From: DIGJ01 sp041821315
GTDB taxonomy: Bacteria > Bacillota > Clostridia > Lachnospirales > Lachnospiraceae
Direction: 5' to 3'
Assembly: GCA_041821315.1 (NCBI GenBank)
Contig: JBGUEO010000006.1
Coordinates: 1 to 64,000 of the forward strand
DNA length: 64,000 nt
The notes beneath the pieces are model-generated. The model was given only the letters and a program-made list of their open reading frames with translations. It did no database searches and was not told the DNA's origin. The stretch's first letter is position 1. Every line of letters starts with the position of its first letter. Made by a program: the position numbers and the translations under genes. Shown one piece after another: positions 7,263 to 15,847 of this stretch.

Positions 7263-8915
7263 TTATTCACTTAATGTTGCATTTTGGAAGTATTTATGTC
7301 CAAGTTTTGAAACATAGTATCCTTGTAGTTTATCGCTAGCTTTATAAAGATCTACTGTGTTAAACAAAGGACAAATAATCCAGTCATTCATCATCAAATC
7401 TTCTGCATCATGCAAATACTGTATACGTTCTGCTGAATCAGATGTTGTTTTGATTTTTTTAATTAATGCATCATAATCCGCATTTGACCACTGAGGATCA
7501 TTATTTCCACCACCAGTTACAAACATGTCAAGGAAAGTAATCGGATCATTATAATCAGCTGCCCAGCCACCACGGGTAATATCAAATTCACCATCTTTAC
7601 GGCTTACCAGCATCGTGTTCCATTCCTGAACATCAATATTTAAATTAATACCAATCTTTGACCACATATCCTGCAATGCTTCTGCGATGTCGACATTTGT
7701 ACCAGCATCATTTGTTAAATAGTTAAACGTTGGAAGGCCTTCTCCATTTGGGTATCCTGCATCTTCCAATGCCTGTTTTGCAAGTTCAACATTTCCTTCA
7801 TAATCAGTTGCATTATAATACTCACCTCCAACCGTACGGAAATCCTGCGTAGGATCTGCATCCGATAAACCAGTTGGTACAAAGGCTGATGTTGGCTGTT
7901 GTCCTGCCTGACCAATCTGCTCACAGATATAAGTACGGTCAACTGCAAGTGTCAATGCCTTACGAAGCAATGGGTTGCTTAAATATTCATTCTGAGTATT
8001 AAATTGAACATAAGCAACGCTCAGTTGAGGATCCATATGGAAATCACTCTGCTCTTTTTGAGCTGCAATTTCTGAGGTTGGTATATCATCAATAAATGCT
8101 ACTTCACCAGATTCAAACGCTGCCAATTGAGCACTTGGATCACTCATTAATACAAATTTTATTTCCTTTGGTCCAACGTTCGCTATATCCCAGTAATTTT
8201 CATTCTGTTCCATTAATATATAGGAGTCATGCACCCATTCTTTTAATTTGTAAGGACCATTCGATACATAGGTAGCTGGATCAAGAGTCCAAGATTCTCC
8301 TGCAGATTCAATTATATCTTGTTTTACAGGATAGAATGTATCAAATGCAACCAACTCAAGGAAATACGGACACATTGCTTTTAACGTAACAACCAATGTA
8401 TTATCATCCGTTGCGACAACATTAAGTTTCTTATCTTCGTAGCCATCAATAATATCAAATAGATATTCATAGTCTGCTGCGGTATCTGGATTCACGACAC
8501 GATTCCAGGAATATACGTAATCATTTGCTGTTAATGGAGAGCCATCACTCCATTTTAGTCCCTCTCTTAAATGGAAGGTATAAGTTAAACCATCTTCGCT
8601 GATATCCCAGTCTTCTGCCTCTGCAGGGATATAAGTAACAGCGTCACTTTTCAGTCTTGTAAGACCTTCAAATGAATGATCAATCATCATTCCAGCATCT
8701 GCAGCACTGTTAAGCGCTGGATCAATCGTATCTGGTTCTGGACCTAATACTACACTAAGTGTGGTAGCTTCTGTTGTAGAACCAGTTTCTTCTGTTCCAG
8801 TTTCTTCTGTTCCAGTTTCTTTGCTGCTATCCTTGCTTTTGTTACCACAAGCAGAAAGAGCCATGGACATTGTTAATCCTAATACTAAAAACAATGCTAA
8901 ACTTCTTTTTTTCAT
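7263..8915 (-). CDS. oppA: Oligopeptide ABC transporter, substrate-binding lipoprotein
   Basis: 550 residues. A lipoprotein signal peptide ends in lipobox LSAC with the lipidated Cys at about 23. A short acidic linker follows, with a repeated GTEETG unit, and then an SBP_bac_5 domain: ATTLSVVLGPEPDTIDPALNS, LREGLKWSDGSPLTANDYVYSW and LKEWVHDSYILMEQNENYWD are typical of OppA. It captures peptides outside the membrane and hands them to OppBC. It is the last gene of oppBCDFA, 68 bases after oppF, with a strong ribosome site (TAGGAGGA) and a terminator behind it. The binding protein being last may allow extra expression from its own site. Confidence 0.95.
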   Translation of the reverse strand: MKKRSLALFLVLGLTMSMALSACGNKSKDSSKETGTEETGTEETGSTTEATTLSVVLGPEPDTIDPALNSAADAGMMIDHSFEGLTRLKSDAVTYIPAEAEDWDISEDGLTYTFHLREGLKWSDGSPLTANDYVYSWNRVVNPDTAADYEYLFDIIDGYEDKKLNVVATDDNTLVVTLKAMCPYFLELVAFDTFYPVKQDIIESAGESWTLDPATYVSNGPYKLKEWVHDSYILMEQNENYWDIANVGPKEIKFVLMSDPSAQLAAFESGEVAFIDDIPTSEIAAQKEQSDFHMDPQLSVAYVQFNTQNEYLSNPLLRKALTLAVDRTYICEQIGQAGQQPTSAFVPTGLSDADPTQDFRTVGGEYYNATDYEGNVELAKQALEDAGYPNGEGLPTFNYLTNDAGTNVDIAEALQDMWSKIGINLNIDVQEWNTMLVSRKDGEFDITRGGWAADYNDPITFLDMFVTGGGNNDPQWSNADYDALIKKIKTTSDSAERIQYLHDAEDLMMNDWIICPLFNTVDLYKASDKLQGYYVSKLGHKYFQNATLSE

Positions 8916-8983
8916 TATTTTTCCTCCTAAAATAAATTTTATGTGAAATGCTCTTGCATTAACACCGAATTCAATTTCCCAAA

Positions 8984-9952
8984 TTAGTTACATGCATCTA
9001 AATTATGACATGCTGCGTAATGATTTGGTTTCACCTCTCTAAACTCTGGTACTTCTAACGCACACTGCTCTGTTGCATATTTGCAACGCGTACGGAATCG
9101 GCATCCAGAAGGTGGATTTAGTGGGCTTGGTACATCACCCTCTAAAACAATACGATTGCTTTCTCTGCTTTTCTTTGGATCAGGTATTGGAATCGCTGAT
9201 ATCAAAGATTTCGTATATGGATGTAAGCTATGGAATGTAATTTCGTTGCTATCTGCAAGTTCTACTAATTTTCCAAGATACATTACACCAATTCTATTTG
9301 AAATGTGCTTTACAATGGATAAATCATGAGCAATAAATAAATAGGTTAATCCCATTTCCTCTTGAAGATCTTCAAACATATTTACAACCTGTGCCTGAAT
9401 AGAAACGTCTAGTGCAGATACCGGCTCATCACAGACAATAAATTCTGGATCAATTGCCAGAGCTCGTGCAATACCAATACGTTGTCTTTGTCCTCCAGAG
9501 AACTCATGCGGATAACGGTTTGCATGTTCACTGTTAAGTCCTACTCGCTCAAGCATTTGAACAATTTTATCATTTCTGTCCTTCCTACTTGTAGCCATCT
9601 TATGAATATCGATTGGTTCTCCAACAATATCTCCAACCTTCATTCTAGGATTTAGTGATGCATATGGATCTTGAAAAACAATTTGCATTTTTCTACGATA
9701 AGGAAGCATATTTACCTTAGTAATATCTTTTCCCTTATATATAATTTGACCTGCCGTTGGCTCATACAATCGAAGCAGAGTACGTCCTGTAGTAGTTTTA
9801 CCACATCCCGATTCTCCAACAAGTCCAAGTGTTTCCCCTTTATTTATATAGAATGAAACGTCATCAACTGCTTTAACATAATTTGTTTTAAACATACCCC
9901 CAGCAACTGGAAAGTACTGTTTCAGTCCATTAATCTCAATTAGTTTTTCCAT
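8984..9952 (-). CDS. oppF: Oligopeptide ABC transporter ATP-binding protein OppF
   Basis: 322 residues. Walker A GESGCGKTT, Q-loop region QDPYASLNPRM, signature SGGQRQRIGIARAL and Walker B FIVCDEP are all intact. The C-terminal oligopeptide-transporter extension has the Cys-rich GCRFRTRCKYATEQCALEVPEF, which in some members binds an Fe-S cluster. It pairs with OppD to power peptide import. It overlaps the oppD end by 17 bases, so translation is coupled. Confidence 0.96.
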   Translation of the reverse strand: MEKLIEINGLKQYFPVAGGMFKTNYVKAVDDVSFYINKGETLGLVGESGCGKTTTGRTLLRLYEPTAGQIIYKGKDITKVNMLPYRRKMQIVFQDPYASLNPRMKVGDIVGEPIDIHKMATSRKDRNDKIVQMLERVGLNSEHANRYPHEFSGGQRQRIGIARALAIDPEFIVCDEPVSALDVSIQAQVVNMFEDLQEEMGLTYLFIAHDLSIVKHISNRIGVMYLGKLVELADSNEITFHSLHPYTKSLISAIPIPDPKKSRESNRIVLEGDVPSPLNPPSGCRFRTRCKYATEQCALEVPEFREVKPNHYAACHNLDACN

Positions 9953-10949
9953 GGTTGCCTCCTTCTAATGCTTCCTTTTGTAATAACCAGCAAGCACTGT
10001 AATGCTCATCTGCAACAGTAGTATACTCCGGCATACTCTTTAAGCATATCTTCATACAACTTTCACAACGAGGAGCAAACGGGCATCCAGCAGGAGGATT
10101 CATAACATCCACTGGTGAACCTTCAATCGGTATCAATTTCTCATGTTCTAGTGAATCAAGTCTTGGTATACTCTTAAGTAATCCTTTGGTATATTCATGC
10201 TTTGGATTGTAAAAAATATCATCTGTACTTCCATATTCTACAATCTTTCCACCATACATAACTGCAATTTTATCACACATACTAGATACAACTCCAAGAT
10301 CATGTGTAATCATAATAATGGACATTCCCAATTTTTCTTTTAGTTCCATCATAAGTTCAAGTATCTGAGCCTGAATGGTAACATCAAGAGCTGTTGTAGG
10401 TTCATCCGCAATTAAAAGCTTTGGTTCGCAGGCAAGTGCAATTGCTATCATAACACGTTGACGCATACCACCGGATAATTCGTGTGGATACTGTTTCAAA
10501 CGTTTTTCTGGCTCATTCATACCAACCAAAGTCAAAAGTTCAACTGCTCTTTTTTGAGCTTGCTCTCTTGTAGCATCGGTGTGCAAAAGAATTACTTCCT
10601 TTATCTGGTTACCAATGGTATATACCGGATTTAAGGATGTCATCGGATCCTGAAAGATAATACTAACTTCATTTCCACGAATCTTACGCATTTCTTTTTC
10701 CGATAAATCGGTTAGCGTTCTTCCATTAAAATCAATGGAACCTCCAATAATTTTTCCTGGATATGGGGTAAGACTCATGATGGAAAAAGCTGTAACCGAT
10801 TTACCGCTACCAGATTCGCCAACAATCCCCAGAACTTCTCCTTCATTTAACTCAATTGAAACATCTCGAAGTGACTGAACTTCTCCACCTGGAGTAAAAA
10901 AGGAGAGTTTCAAGTTATTTACATCTAATAAAATATTCTTTTTTGCCAT
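9936..10949 (-). CDS. oppD: Oligopeptide ABC transporter ATP-binding protein OppD
   Basis: 337 residues. Walker A GESGSGKSV, QDPMTSLNPVYTIGNQ, signature LSGGMRQRVMIAIAL, Walker B LLIADEP and the C-terminal AGCPFAPRCESCMKIC extension mark it as the OppD/DppD type. It forms the heterodimeric ATPase with OppF. It starts 15 bases after oppC. Confidence 0.96.
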   Translation of the reverse strand: MAKKNILLDVNNLKLSFFTPGGEVQSLRDVSIELNEGEVLGIVGESGSGKSVTAFSIMSLTPYPGKIIGGSIDFNGRTLTDLSEKEMRKIRGNEVSIIFQDPMTSLNPVYTIGNQIKEVILLHTDATREQAQKRAVELLTLVGMNEPEKRLKQYPHELSGGMRQRVMIAIALACEPKLLIADEPTTALDVTIQAQILELMMELKEKLGMSIIMITHDLGVVSSMCDKIAVMYGGKIVEYGSTDDIFYNPKHEYTKGLLKSIPRLDSLEHEKLIPIEGSPVDVMNPPAGCPFAPRCESCMKICLKSMPEYTTVADEHYSACWLLQKEALEGGNHGKTN

Positions 10950-10964
10950 TTTTATTCTCCTCTT

Positions 10965-12014
10965 CTATTTCTTTAACTTAGGATCAAATGCATCCCTTAG
11001 ACCATCACCAAATAAATTGAATGATAAAATAATAATAGAAATCATGAAAGCTGGTACAAATAACCGTTCTGGATAAGAACGAATACCATCAATTGCATCG
11101 GAAGCCATAGATCCTAAACTAGGCATCGGTGCAGCAACACCAAGTCCGATGAAACTCAAGAAGCTTTCTGTAAAAATAGAAGATGGAATCTGCAAGGTCG
11201 TTGTTACAATTAACGTTCCTATGCAGTTCGTTAATAAATGTCGTTTAATTATTCTTCCGCTTTTGGCGCCCATCGCCCGAGCAGCGGTTACATACTCCTG
11301 CTCTTTCAAGGTAAGAATCTGGCTACGAACAATACGCGCCATCCCAACCCAGTAAAGCATAGAAAAGACAATAAAGATACACACCAAACCTACACCCACT
11401 TTATTAATCCAAGCAAAAGCAGGAACACGATCTGCTAATCTTTGTAATGGAAATTTTAAGGTCACCTGTAACAAAATTATGACTAACATCTCTGGTACCG
11501 TATATATAATATCAACAATACGCATCATAATAAGATCCACTGTTCCACCAAAGTAACCTGCAACTGCACCATACGTAGAACCAATCAAAAGTATAATAGC
11601 ACTTGCAATAATACCTACTAAAAGGGAGATACGACTTCCCATCATAACTCGACACATGGTATCACGGCCTAATTTATCCGTTCCTAAAATATGTGGAAAT
11701 ACTTTTTCACCTGCATCTATTTTTGCCTGTTCCTCCTCGGAATACTGCATGAACTTAAGATTTTCAGCTCCCCTTATCTGTTGTTCATACGAATACGGAT
11801 AAATAGCAGGACATATAAATGCAAAAATTAAAACTAATATAATAATTATAAAAGATGCCATTGCTACTGGATTTCTTCTTAATCGTTTTACTCCGTCTTT
11901 CCAAAAGCTTACGCTTTCTCTCATAACTACAAGCTCTTGTTTTTCTTCCTCCGTAGCTGGAAGGAAATCAGAAACATCAAGCTGCATACTCAATGGGTTT
12001 TTGTTTTCACTCAT
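10965..12014 (-). CDS. oppC: Oligopeptide ABC transporter permease OppC
   Basis: 349 residues. A cytosolic N-terminus (SVSFWKDGVKRLRRNPVAMASF, OppC_N type) precedes the first membrane helix. A large external loop and five further helices follow. The EAA coupling loop EYVTAARAMGAKSGRIIKRH contacts the ATPases. It pairs with OppB to form the peptide channel. It starts 19 bases after oppB. Confidence 0.95.
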   Translation of the reverse strand: MSENKNPLSMQLDVSDFLPATEEEKQELVVMRESVSFWKDGVKRLRRNPVAMASFIIIILVLIFAFICPAIYPYSYEQQIRGAENLKFMQYSEEEQAKIDAGEKVFPHILGTDKLGRDTMCRVMMGSRISLLVGIIASAIILLIGSTYGAVAGYFGGTVDLIMMRIVDIIYTVPEMLVIILLQVTLKFPLQRLADRVPAFAWINKVGVGLVCIFIVFSMLYWVGMARIVRSQILTLKEQEYVTAARAMGAKSGRIIKRHLLTNCIGTLIVTTTLQIPSSIFTESFLSFIGLGVAAPMPSLGSMASDAIDGIRSYPERLFVPAFMISIIILSFNLFGDGLRDAFDPKLKK

Positions 12015-12033
12015 TTCATATAACTCCTTCCAA

Positions 12034-12951
12034 TTAATTTAACTTGATTCTAGGATCAATAATTTTATACGCAATATCTACAAGAACATTCATAACGATA
12101 ATCAAAGCTGCTAAAAAGACTGTCGTTCCCATAACTAAAGGATAATCACGATTTGTGATGCAGGAAACAAACATTCCTCCAAGTCCTGGTATGTTTAAAA
12201 TCTTTTCTACAACAAGACTTCCGCATAAAGTACCTGCAATTGCTGGTCCTAAATAAGTTACTACTGGAAGTACTGCATTACGAAGCGCATGTTTAAATAA
12301 ACGTTTGAATTGGGATAACCCTTTGGCTCTCGCTGTTGTCATATAATCTTGTCCCAAAACGTCTAAAACACTGGAGCGAGTCAATCTTGTAATATATGCA
12401 GTCGGATAAAAAGCCAATGCAATTACTGGAATTACAAAAGATTTTGCATCTCCCTGCCAAAAAGTTGGCAAGAGGTTTAGCTTTACGCTAAAGAAATACA
12501 TGAAAAGCGTCGCAACAATAAAACTCGGCACGGCTACTCCCGTCGTCGAAACAACGATAATTAAATCATCCAACCACTTTCCTCGATTAAGTGCAGCGAC
12601 ACTTCCTAGCGAAAGTCCCAGTAAAACGGCTACCAATATTGCAATACCGCCTATTTTAGCTGAAGTAGGAAATGCTTGTCCAATAATGTCGTTCACAGTT
12701 CTTCCTCTTTGTTTTGTAGAAAGACCCAAATCTCCGTGCACCAAATTGACCAAATAGTTTTTATACTGAACTGTTTTTGGTTGATCAAGTCCATATTTTT
12801 CCTCCAAAGCTTTCATTGTTGCTTCTGATTTTGCTTTTTCAGCTAAAAATGGACCACCTGGTATTAAATTCATCAACCAAAACGTAATGGTCGAGACAAG
12901 GAATAAGGTCAATAGTCCATAAGCAATTCTTTTGATTATGTACTTTGTCAT
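12034..12951 (-). CDS. oppB: Oligopeptide ABC transporter permease OppB
   Basis: 305 residues, six membrane segments. The start TKYIIKRIAYGLLTLFLVSTITFWLMNLIPGGPF is typical of OppB/DppB, and the EAA loop is YMTTARAKGLSQFKRLFKHALRN. It is the first gene of the opp operon, with AAGGAG upstream of the ATG. A promoter and a perfect leader hairpin lie 60-140 bases upstream. Confidence 0.95.
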   Translation of the reverse strand: MTKYIIKRIAYGLLTLFLVSTITFWLMNLIPGGPFLAEKAKSEATMKALEEKYGLDQPKTVQYKNYLVNLVHGDLGLSTKQRGRTVNDIIGQAFPTSAKIGGIAILVAVLLGLSLGSVAALNRGKWLDDLIIVVSTTGVAVPSFIVATLFMYFFSVKLNLLPTFWQGDAKSFVIPVIALAFYPTAYITRLTRSSVLDVLGQDYMTTARAKGLSQFKRLFKHALRNAVLPVVTYLGPAIAGTLCGSLVVEKILNIPGLGGMFVSCITNRDYPLVMGTTVFLAALIIVMNVLVDIAYKIIDPRIKLN

Positions 12952-13013
12952 GTTATAACACTCCTTCGTTTATTAGTTAGCATATTGCCGCTTTAAAGCA
13001 GCGCAGTACATCA

Positions 13014-13053
13014 TATGGAGCAAACAAAAGTCATCTTCTTTGTTTGCTCCATA
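13014..13053 (-). promoter_or_regulatory. Perfect hairpin at the 5' end of the opp transcript
   Basis: A 15-bp perfect inverted repeat (13014-13028 with 13039-13053) begins right where transcription should start, about 8 bases after the -10 box. No T-run follows. It would cap the mRNA 5' end or act as an operator. Confidence 0.55.
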
Positions 13054-13060
13054 ATCATAA

Positions 13061-13089
13061 ACTATATACTATTTTGCTTTATTTGTCAA
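13061..13089 (-). promoter_or_regulatory. Promoter of the opp operon
   Basis: Consensus -35 TTGACA (13084-13089) and -10 TATAGT (13061-13066) on the minus strand, spacing 17. Confidence 0.65.
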
Positions 13090-13163
13090 ATATAATAATT
13101 ACAATTGTCTTTTTAGCAAGGACATTTTGCATAAAAATACGCTAGATATAGTATGTTTATTCT

Positions 13164-14228
13164 CTATCGAACACAAATGTAATACATATAGGAAACATAC
13201 ATCAATAACATAACAATACCATCTCTTCGTTCAATTTTACTTTTTTTGGCCGCAATCAGATAGATTATAAGACTCATAACCGTTAATATAATCAAATCGA
13301 TTTGAGATGTAGATGCTACTGTAATTGGCGCAATCGTAGATGAGATTCCTAAAACCAATAGGATATTAAATAAATTGGAACCAATGACATTTCCAAGTGC
13401 CATATCTACTTCCCCTTTTTTTGCAGCAACAAGCGACGTAACAAGCTCTGGAAGAGATGTTCCAATTGATACAATCGTTAATCCAATTAACGTTTGACTC
13501 AACCCAAAGGTGCTTGCAATATCCGATGCAGAATCAACAACAAGATCTCCTCCTACTACAATTGCAATTATCCCCCCCAATATAAAAACAAGACATTTTA
13601 TACCCGATAAGGTCTTGTCTTCTACCATTTCTTCCATTTGCCGTCTTGCCACTTTAGCCGATAACACCATCCAAGCTAAAAATAAGACAAACAAAACCAA
13701 TAATATTATACCATCCAATCTTCCCAAGACATTGATTGCCGTTTTTCCCCTGTAAATGTTATCCGAAGCTAAAACAAGCAATAACACACCTGCTCCAATT
13801 GCCATTGGAAATTCTACCTTTAGGGTCTTTTTATCAATCAAAAGAGGAGATAATATAGCACATATTCCACATACAACAACCAGATTAAACATATTCGATC
13901 CGATTATATTGCTAATCGCAATTTCGTTGTTTCCCTTTAATGCCGCCGCAATACTAACTGCACATTCTGGTGCACTCGTTCCCATCGCAACAATGGTTAG
14001 ACCAATAATCATCGTTGGTACATGAAATTTTTTAGCTACCCCAGAGCTTCCTTCTACAAAATAATCTGCTCCCTTTATCAGTAATACAAAACCAATAATT
14101 AACCATACATACATCATACTCTTACGTATCCTTTCTATCTGTGCTATTTTATCTAGTAGTATTGCCACTATCACACTCAATATCAGTCCAATCCCATAAA
14201 AAAAGCCCATGTATGCAAAGATTTGCAT
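13164..14228 (-). CDS. Calcium/sodium antiporter, CaCA family (YrbG-like)
   Basis: 354 residues and about ten membrane helices in two inverted repeats. The alpha-repeat signatures are GTSAPECAVSIAAALKGNNEIAISNIIGSNMFN and GTSLPELVTSLVAAKKGEVDMALGNVIGSNLFN, with the transport acidic and Asn residues intact. The family exchanges cations, usually Ca2+ for Na+, across the membrane. The start is uncertain: ATG 14228 and ATG 14210 are in frame and neither has a good Shine-Dalgarno. Both fall inside a perfect 12-bp palindrome (14208-14233). It follows the hydrogenase gene by 143 bases holding a foldable leader, so expression may be RNA-controlled. Substrate could also be another divalent ion. Confidence 0.9.
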   Translation of the reverse strand: MQIFAYMGFFYGIGLILSVIVAILLDKIAQIERIRKSMMYVWLIIGFVLLIKGADYFVEGSSGVAKKFHVPTMIIGLTIVAMGTSAPECAVSIAAALKGNNEIAISNIIGSNMFNLVVVCGICAILSPLLIDKKTLKVEFPMAIGAGVLLLVLASDNIYRGKTAINVLGRLDGIILLVLFVLFLAWMVLSAKVARRQMEEMVEDKTLSGIKCLVFILGGIIAIVVGGDLVVDSASDIASTFGLSQTLIGLTIVSIGTSLPELVTSLVAAKKGEVDMALGNVIGSNLFNILLVLGISSTIAPITVASTSQIDLIILTVMSLIIYLIAAKKSKIERRDGIVMLLMYVSYMYYICVR

Positions 14229-14233
14229 ACATG
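14208..14233. promoter_or_regulatory. Perfect palindrome over the exchanger start codon
   Basis: CATGTATGCAAA (14208-14219) and TTTGCATACATG (14222-14233) are exact inverse copies separated by two bases. In RNA the hairpin would bury both possible start codons. As DNA it could be an operator. Confidence 0.6.
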
Positions 14234-14257
14234 AGTCTCATTATTTAAGATTTGCCA

Positions 14258-14364
14258 GATTACACATGTTCTGTAATCAGGATTGTTGACAAATCGCGTC
14301 TTTAGCGCCAACTACTCCCTCACGAAGTAGTTAAATAGTAACCGATTCGGATTGCTTTGTCAAC
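14258..14364 (-). ncRNA. Candidate structured leader RNA upstream of the cation exchanger
   Basis: On the minus strand GTTGACAAA (14356-14364) pairs with TTTGTCAAC (14285-14293). Inside are an AACTACT/AGTAGTT hairpin (14310-14332) and a GCG/CGC hairpin (14296-14308), giving a junction-like fold. A further hairpin GATTACA/TGTAATC follows (about 14256-14278). The elements GGGAGTAG and, 21 bases later, GTCAACA resemble conserved pieces of the yybP-ykoY manganese riboswitch, which often precedes cation transporters. The match is partial (GTCAACAATC instead of the usual ACATAC). I treat it as a candidate only. Confidence 0.4.
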
Positions 14365-14371
14365 TATAAAA

Positions 14372-15832
14372 TCAGGCTCGATGCATCGAAAACGAATGGT
14401 CTCTATATTCTTTTAAATTTTCTTCAATGCTGCGCTTATCTGCTCTTCCAAGGAGGGTTGCACGATCTTTCTTCGCTTCTTGTTCACTAATTGTAGTCCC
14501 CGGTCCATTTACACAACCACCAACACAAGCCATGCCTTCGATAAAATCTTCTGGAAGTTTGGAAACTTTTAATAGCATCAATGCTTTTTTACATTCTGCC
14601 GCTCCATTGCATTGTCGAACGTTTATATCCGTGTTTGCCCCTTCTTCATTTAATGCTTCTAATACCGCTGCAGTTACTCCTCCTGCACGAGCAAATTCTT
14701 TTCCATATACACTTCCTTGCTGAATCGACTCTGCTTCATACTCTTCTAGATGAATCTGCCTTGCAGCAAACATCGCACGGAGCTCTTCAAATGTCAAAGC
14801 ATAGTCTGCATTATTTGTACCGACGGAGTCAATAACCTCACTTTTTTTAGCAATACATGGTCCAATAAATACGGTAACCGCATTCTTATCCTTTGATTTA
14901 ATCATCCTTGAAACAGCCGCCATTGGAGAAACAGTAGTAGACATATTTTCAATCAATTGGGGAAAATGCATCTTAATCATATTAACAAATGCTGGACAAC
15001 ATGAGGTTGTCATCTTTTTGCCATCGTTGTATGCCTCCGCCCATTCCATGGCTTCCGATTTTGCAACCATATCTGCTCCTAATGCAACCTCGTACATATC
15101 TTTGAACCCTAAGTCCATGATTGCGCTACGTAAAGATGCAATCGATGCATCTGCACCAAACTTACCTTCAATTGCGGGTGCTACCATAGCGTACACATCC
15201 ACATGCTCTTCTCTTAATAGATGAATGACATCTACAAGGAACGATCGATCCGCAATAGCTCCAAATGGGCAGTCTTTAATGCACGACCCACATTGTATAC
15301 ATTTTTCTTCATCAATCACAACAATTCCATTTTCGTCCATTTTAATCGCATCAACCGGACAACTTCGCTTGCAAGGACGCATTAAATCTGCAATTGCATT
15401 ATACGGACAAGCCTGAACACACTTACCGCATTCCTTACATTTTTTAGGATCAATATGCGCCTTACTGTTTCCCATATTGATTGCACCAAAATTACATGCT
15501 TGTTGACATTTTTTACTCATACACTTCTGACAGTTATTGGTTACACTAAAGCGTGCAATTGGGCAGCCTTCACAAGCCGAATTAATTACTTGCACAATAT
15601 TTTTATTATCTTGATTTGCAGATGGGGATTTTCCCTGGGCAAGCCGAACTCTTTGACGAATGATTTCTCTTTCCCTATAAATACAGCATCTAAAATTTGC
15701 TTGTGGTCCAGGAATTAGTTCAAATGGAATTTGATCTATGTTTTCTTCTAATTTTCCATCAAAGGATAATTCTGCCACTCGTTTTAATACTGCATATTTT
15801 ACGTTTCCAATCGTGGAATCTTCTTTTAACAT
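14372..15832 (-). CDS. Monomeric [FeFe]-hydrogenase, group-B-like
   Basis: 486 residues. A Cys-rich N-terminal region (about 87-115) is followed by ferredoxin-type [4Fe-4S] sites (CKECGKCVQACP at 132-142, CIQCGSCIKDCP at 178-189). The H-cluster domain has all three motifs: TSCCP (276-280), GPCIAKKSE (324-332) and MACVGGCVNGPG (434-445). The cluster Cys are C278, C326, C436 and C440. The motif forms fit the group B hydrogenases of clostridia, whose physiological direction is little studied; H2 evolution from ferredoxin is likely. Accessory genes hydEFG are not in the window. It ends the operon [2Fe-2S] protein - HydS - phosphatase - hydrogenase, 15 bases after the phosphatase. It has an AAGGAG ribosome site. 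Confidence 0.92.
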   Translation of the reverse strand: MLKEDSTIGNVKYAVLKRVAELSFDGKLEENIDQIPFELIPGPQANFRCCIYREREIIRQRVRLAQGKSPSANQDNKNIVQVINSACEGCPIARFSVTNNCQKCMSKKCQQACNFGAINMGNSKAHIDPKKCKECGKCVQACPYNAIADLMRPCKRSCPVDAIKMDENGIVVIDEEKCIQCGSCIKDCPFGAIADRSFLVDVIHLLREEHVDVYAMVAPAIEGKFGADASIASLRSAIMDLGFKDMYEVALGADMVAKSEAMEWAEAYNDGKKMTTSCCPAFVNMIKMHFPQLIENMSTTVSPMAAVSRMIKSKDKNAVTVFIGPCIAKKSEVIDSVGTNNADYALTFEELRAMFAARQIHLEEYEAESIQQGSVYGKEFARAGGVTAAVLEALNEEGANTDINVRQCNGAAECKKALMLLKVSKLPEDFIEGMACVGGCVNGPGTTISEQEAKKDRATLLGRADKRSIEENLKEYRDHSFSMHRA

Positions 15833-15847
15833 AGCTATCTCCTTATT

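Noticed and set aside
14285..14364. Rho-independent terminator of the hydrogenase operon
   Set aside because: The helices are not followed by a T-run, and the multi-hairpin fold with yybP-like elements argues for a leader RNA.
14372..15832. Sensory-type function for the second hydrogenase
   Set aside because: It lacks PAS or signalling domains and has the group-B-like form of the H-cluster motifs, so a catalytic role is more likely.
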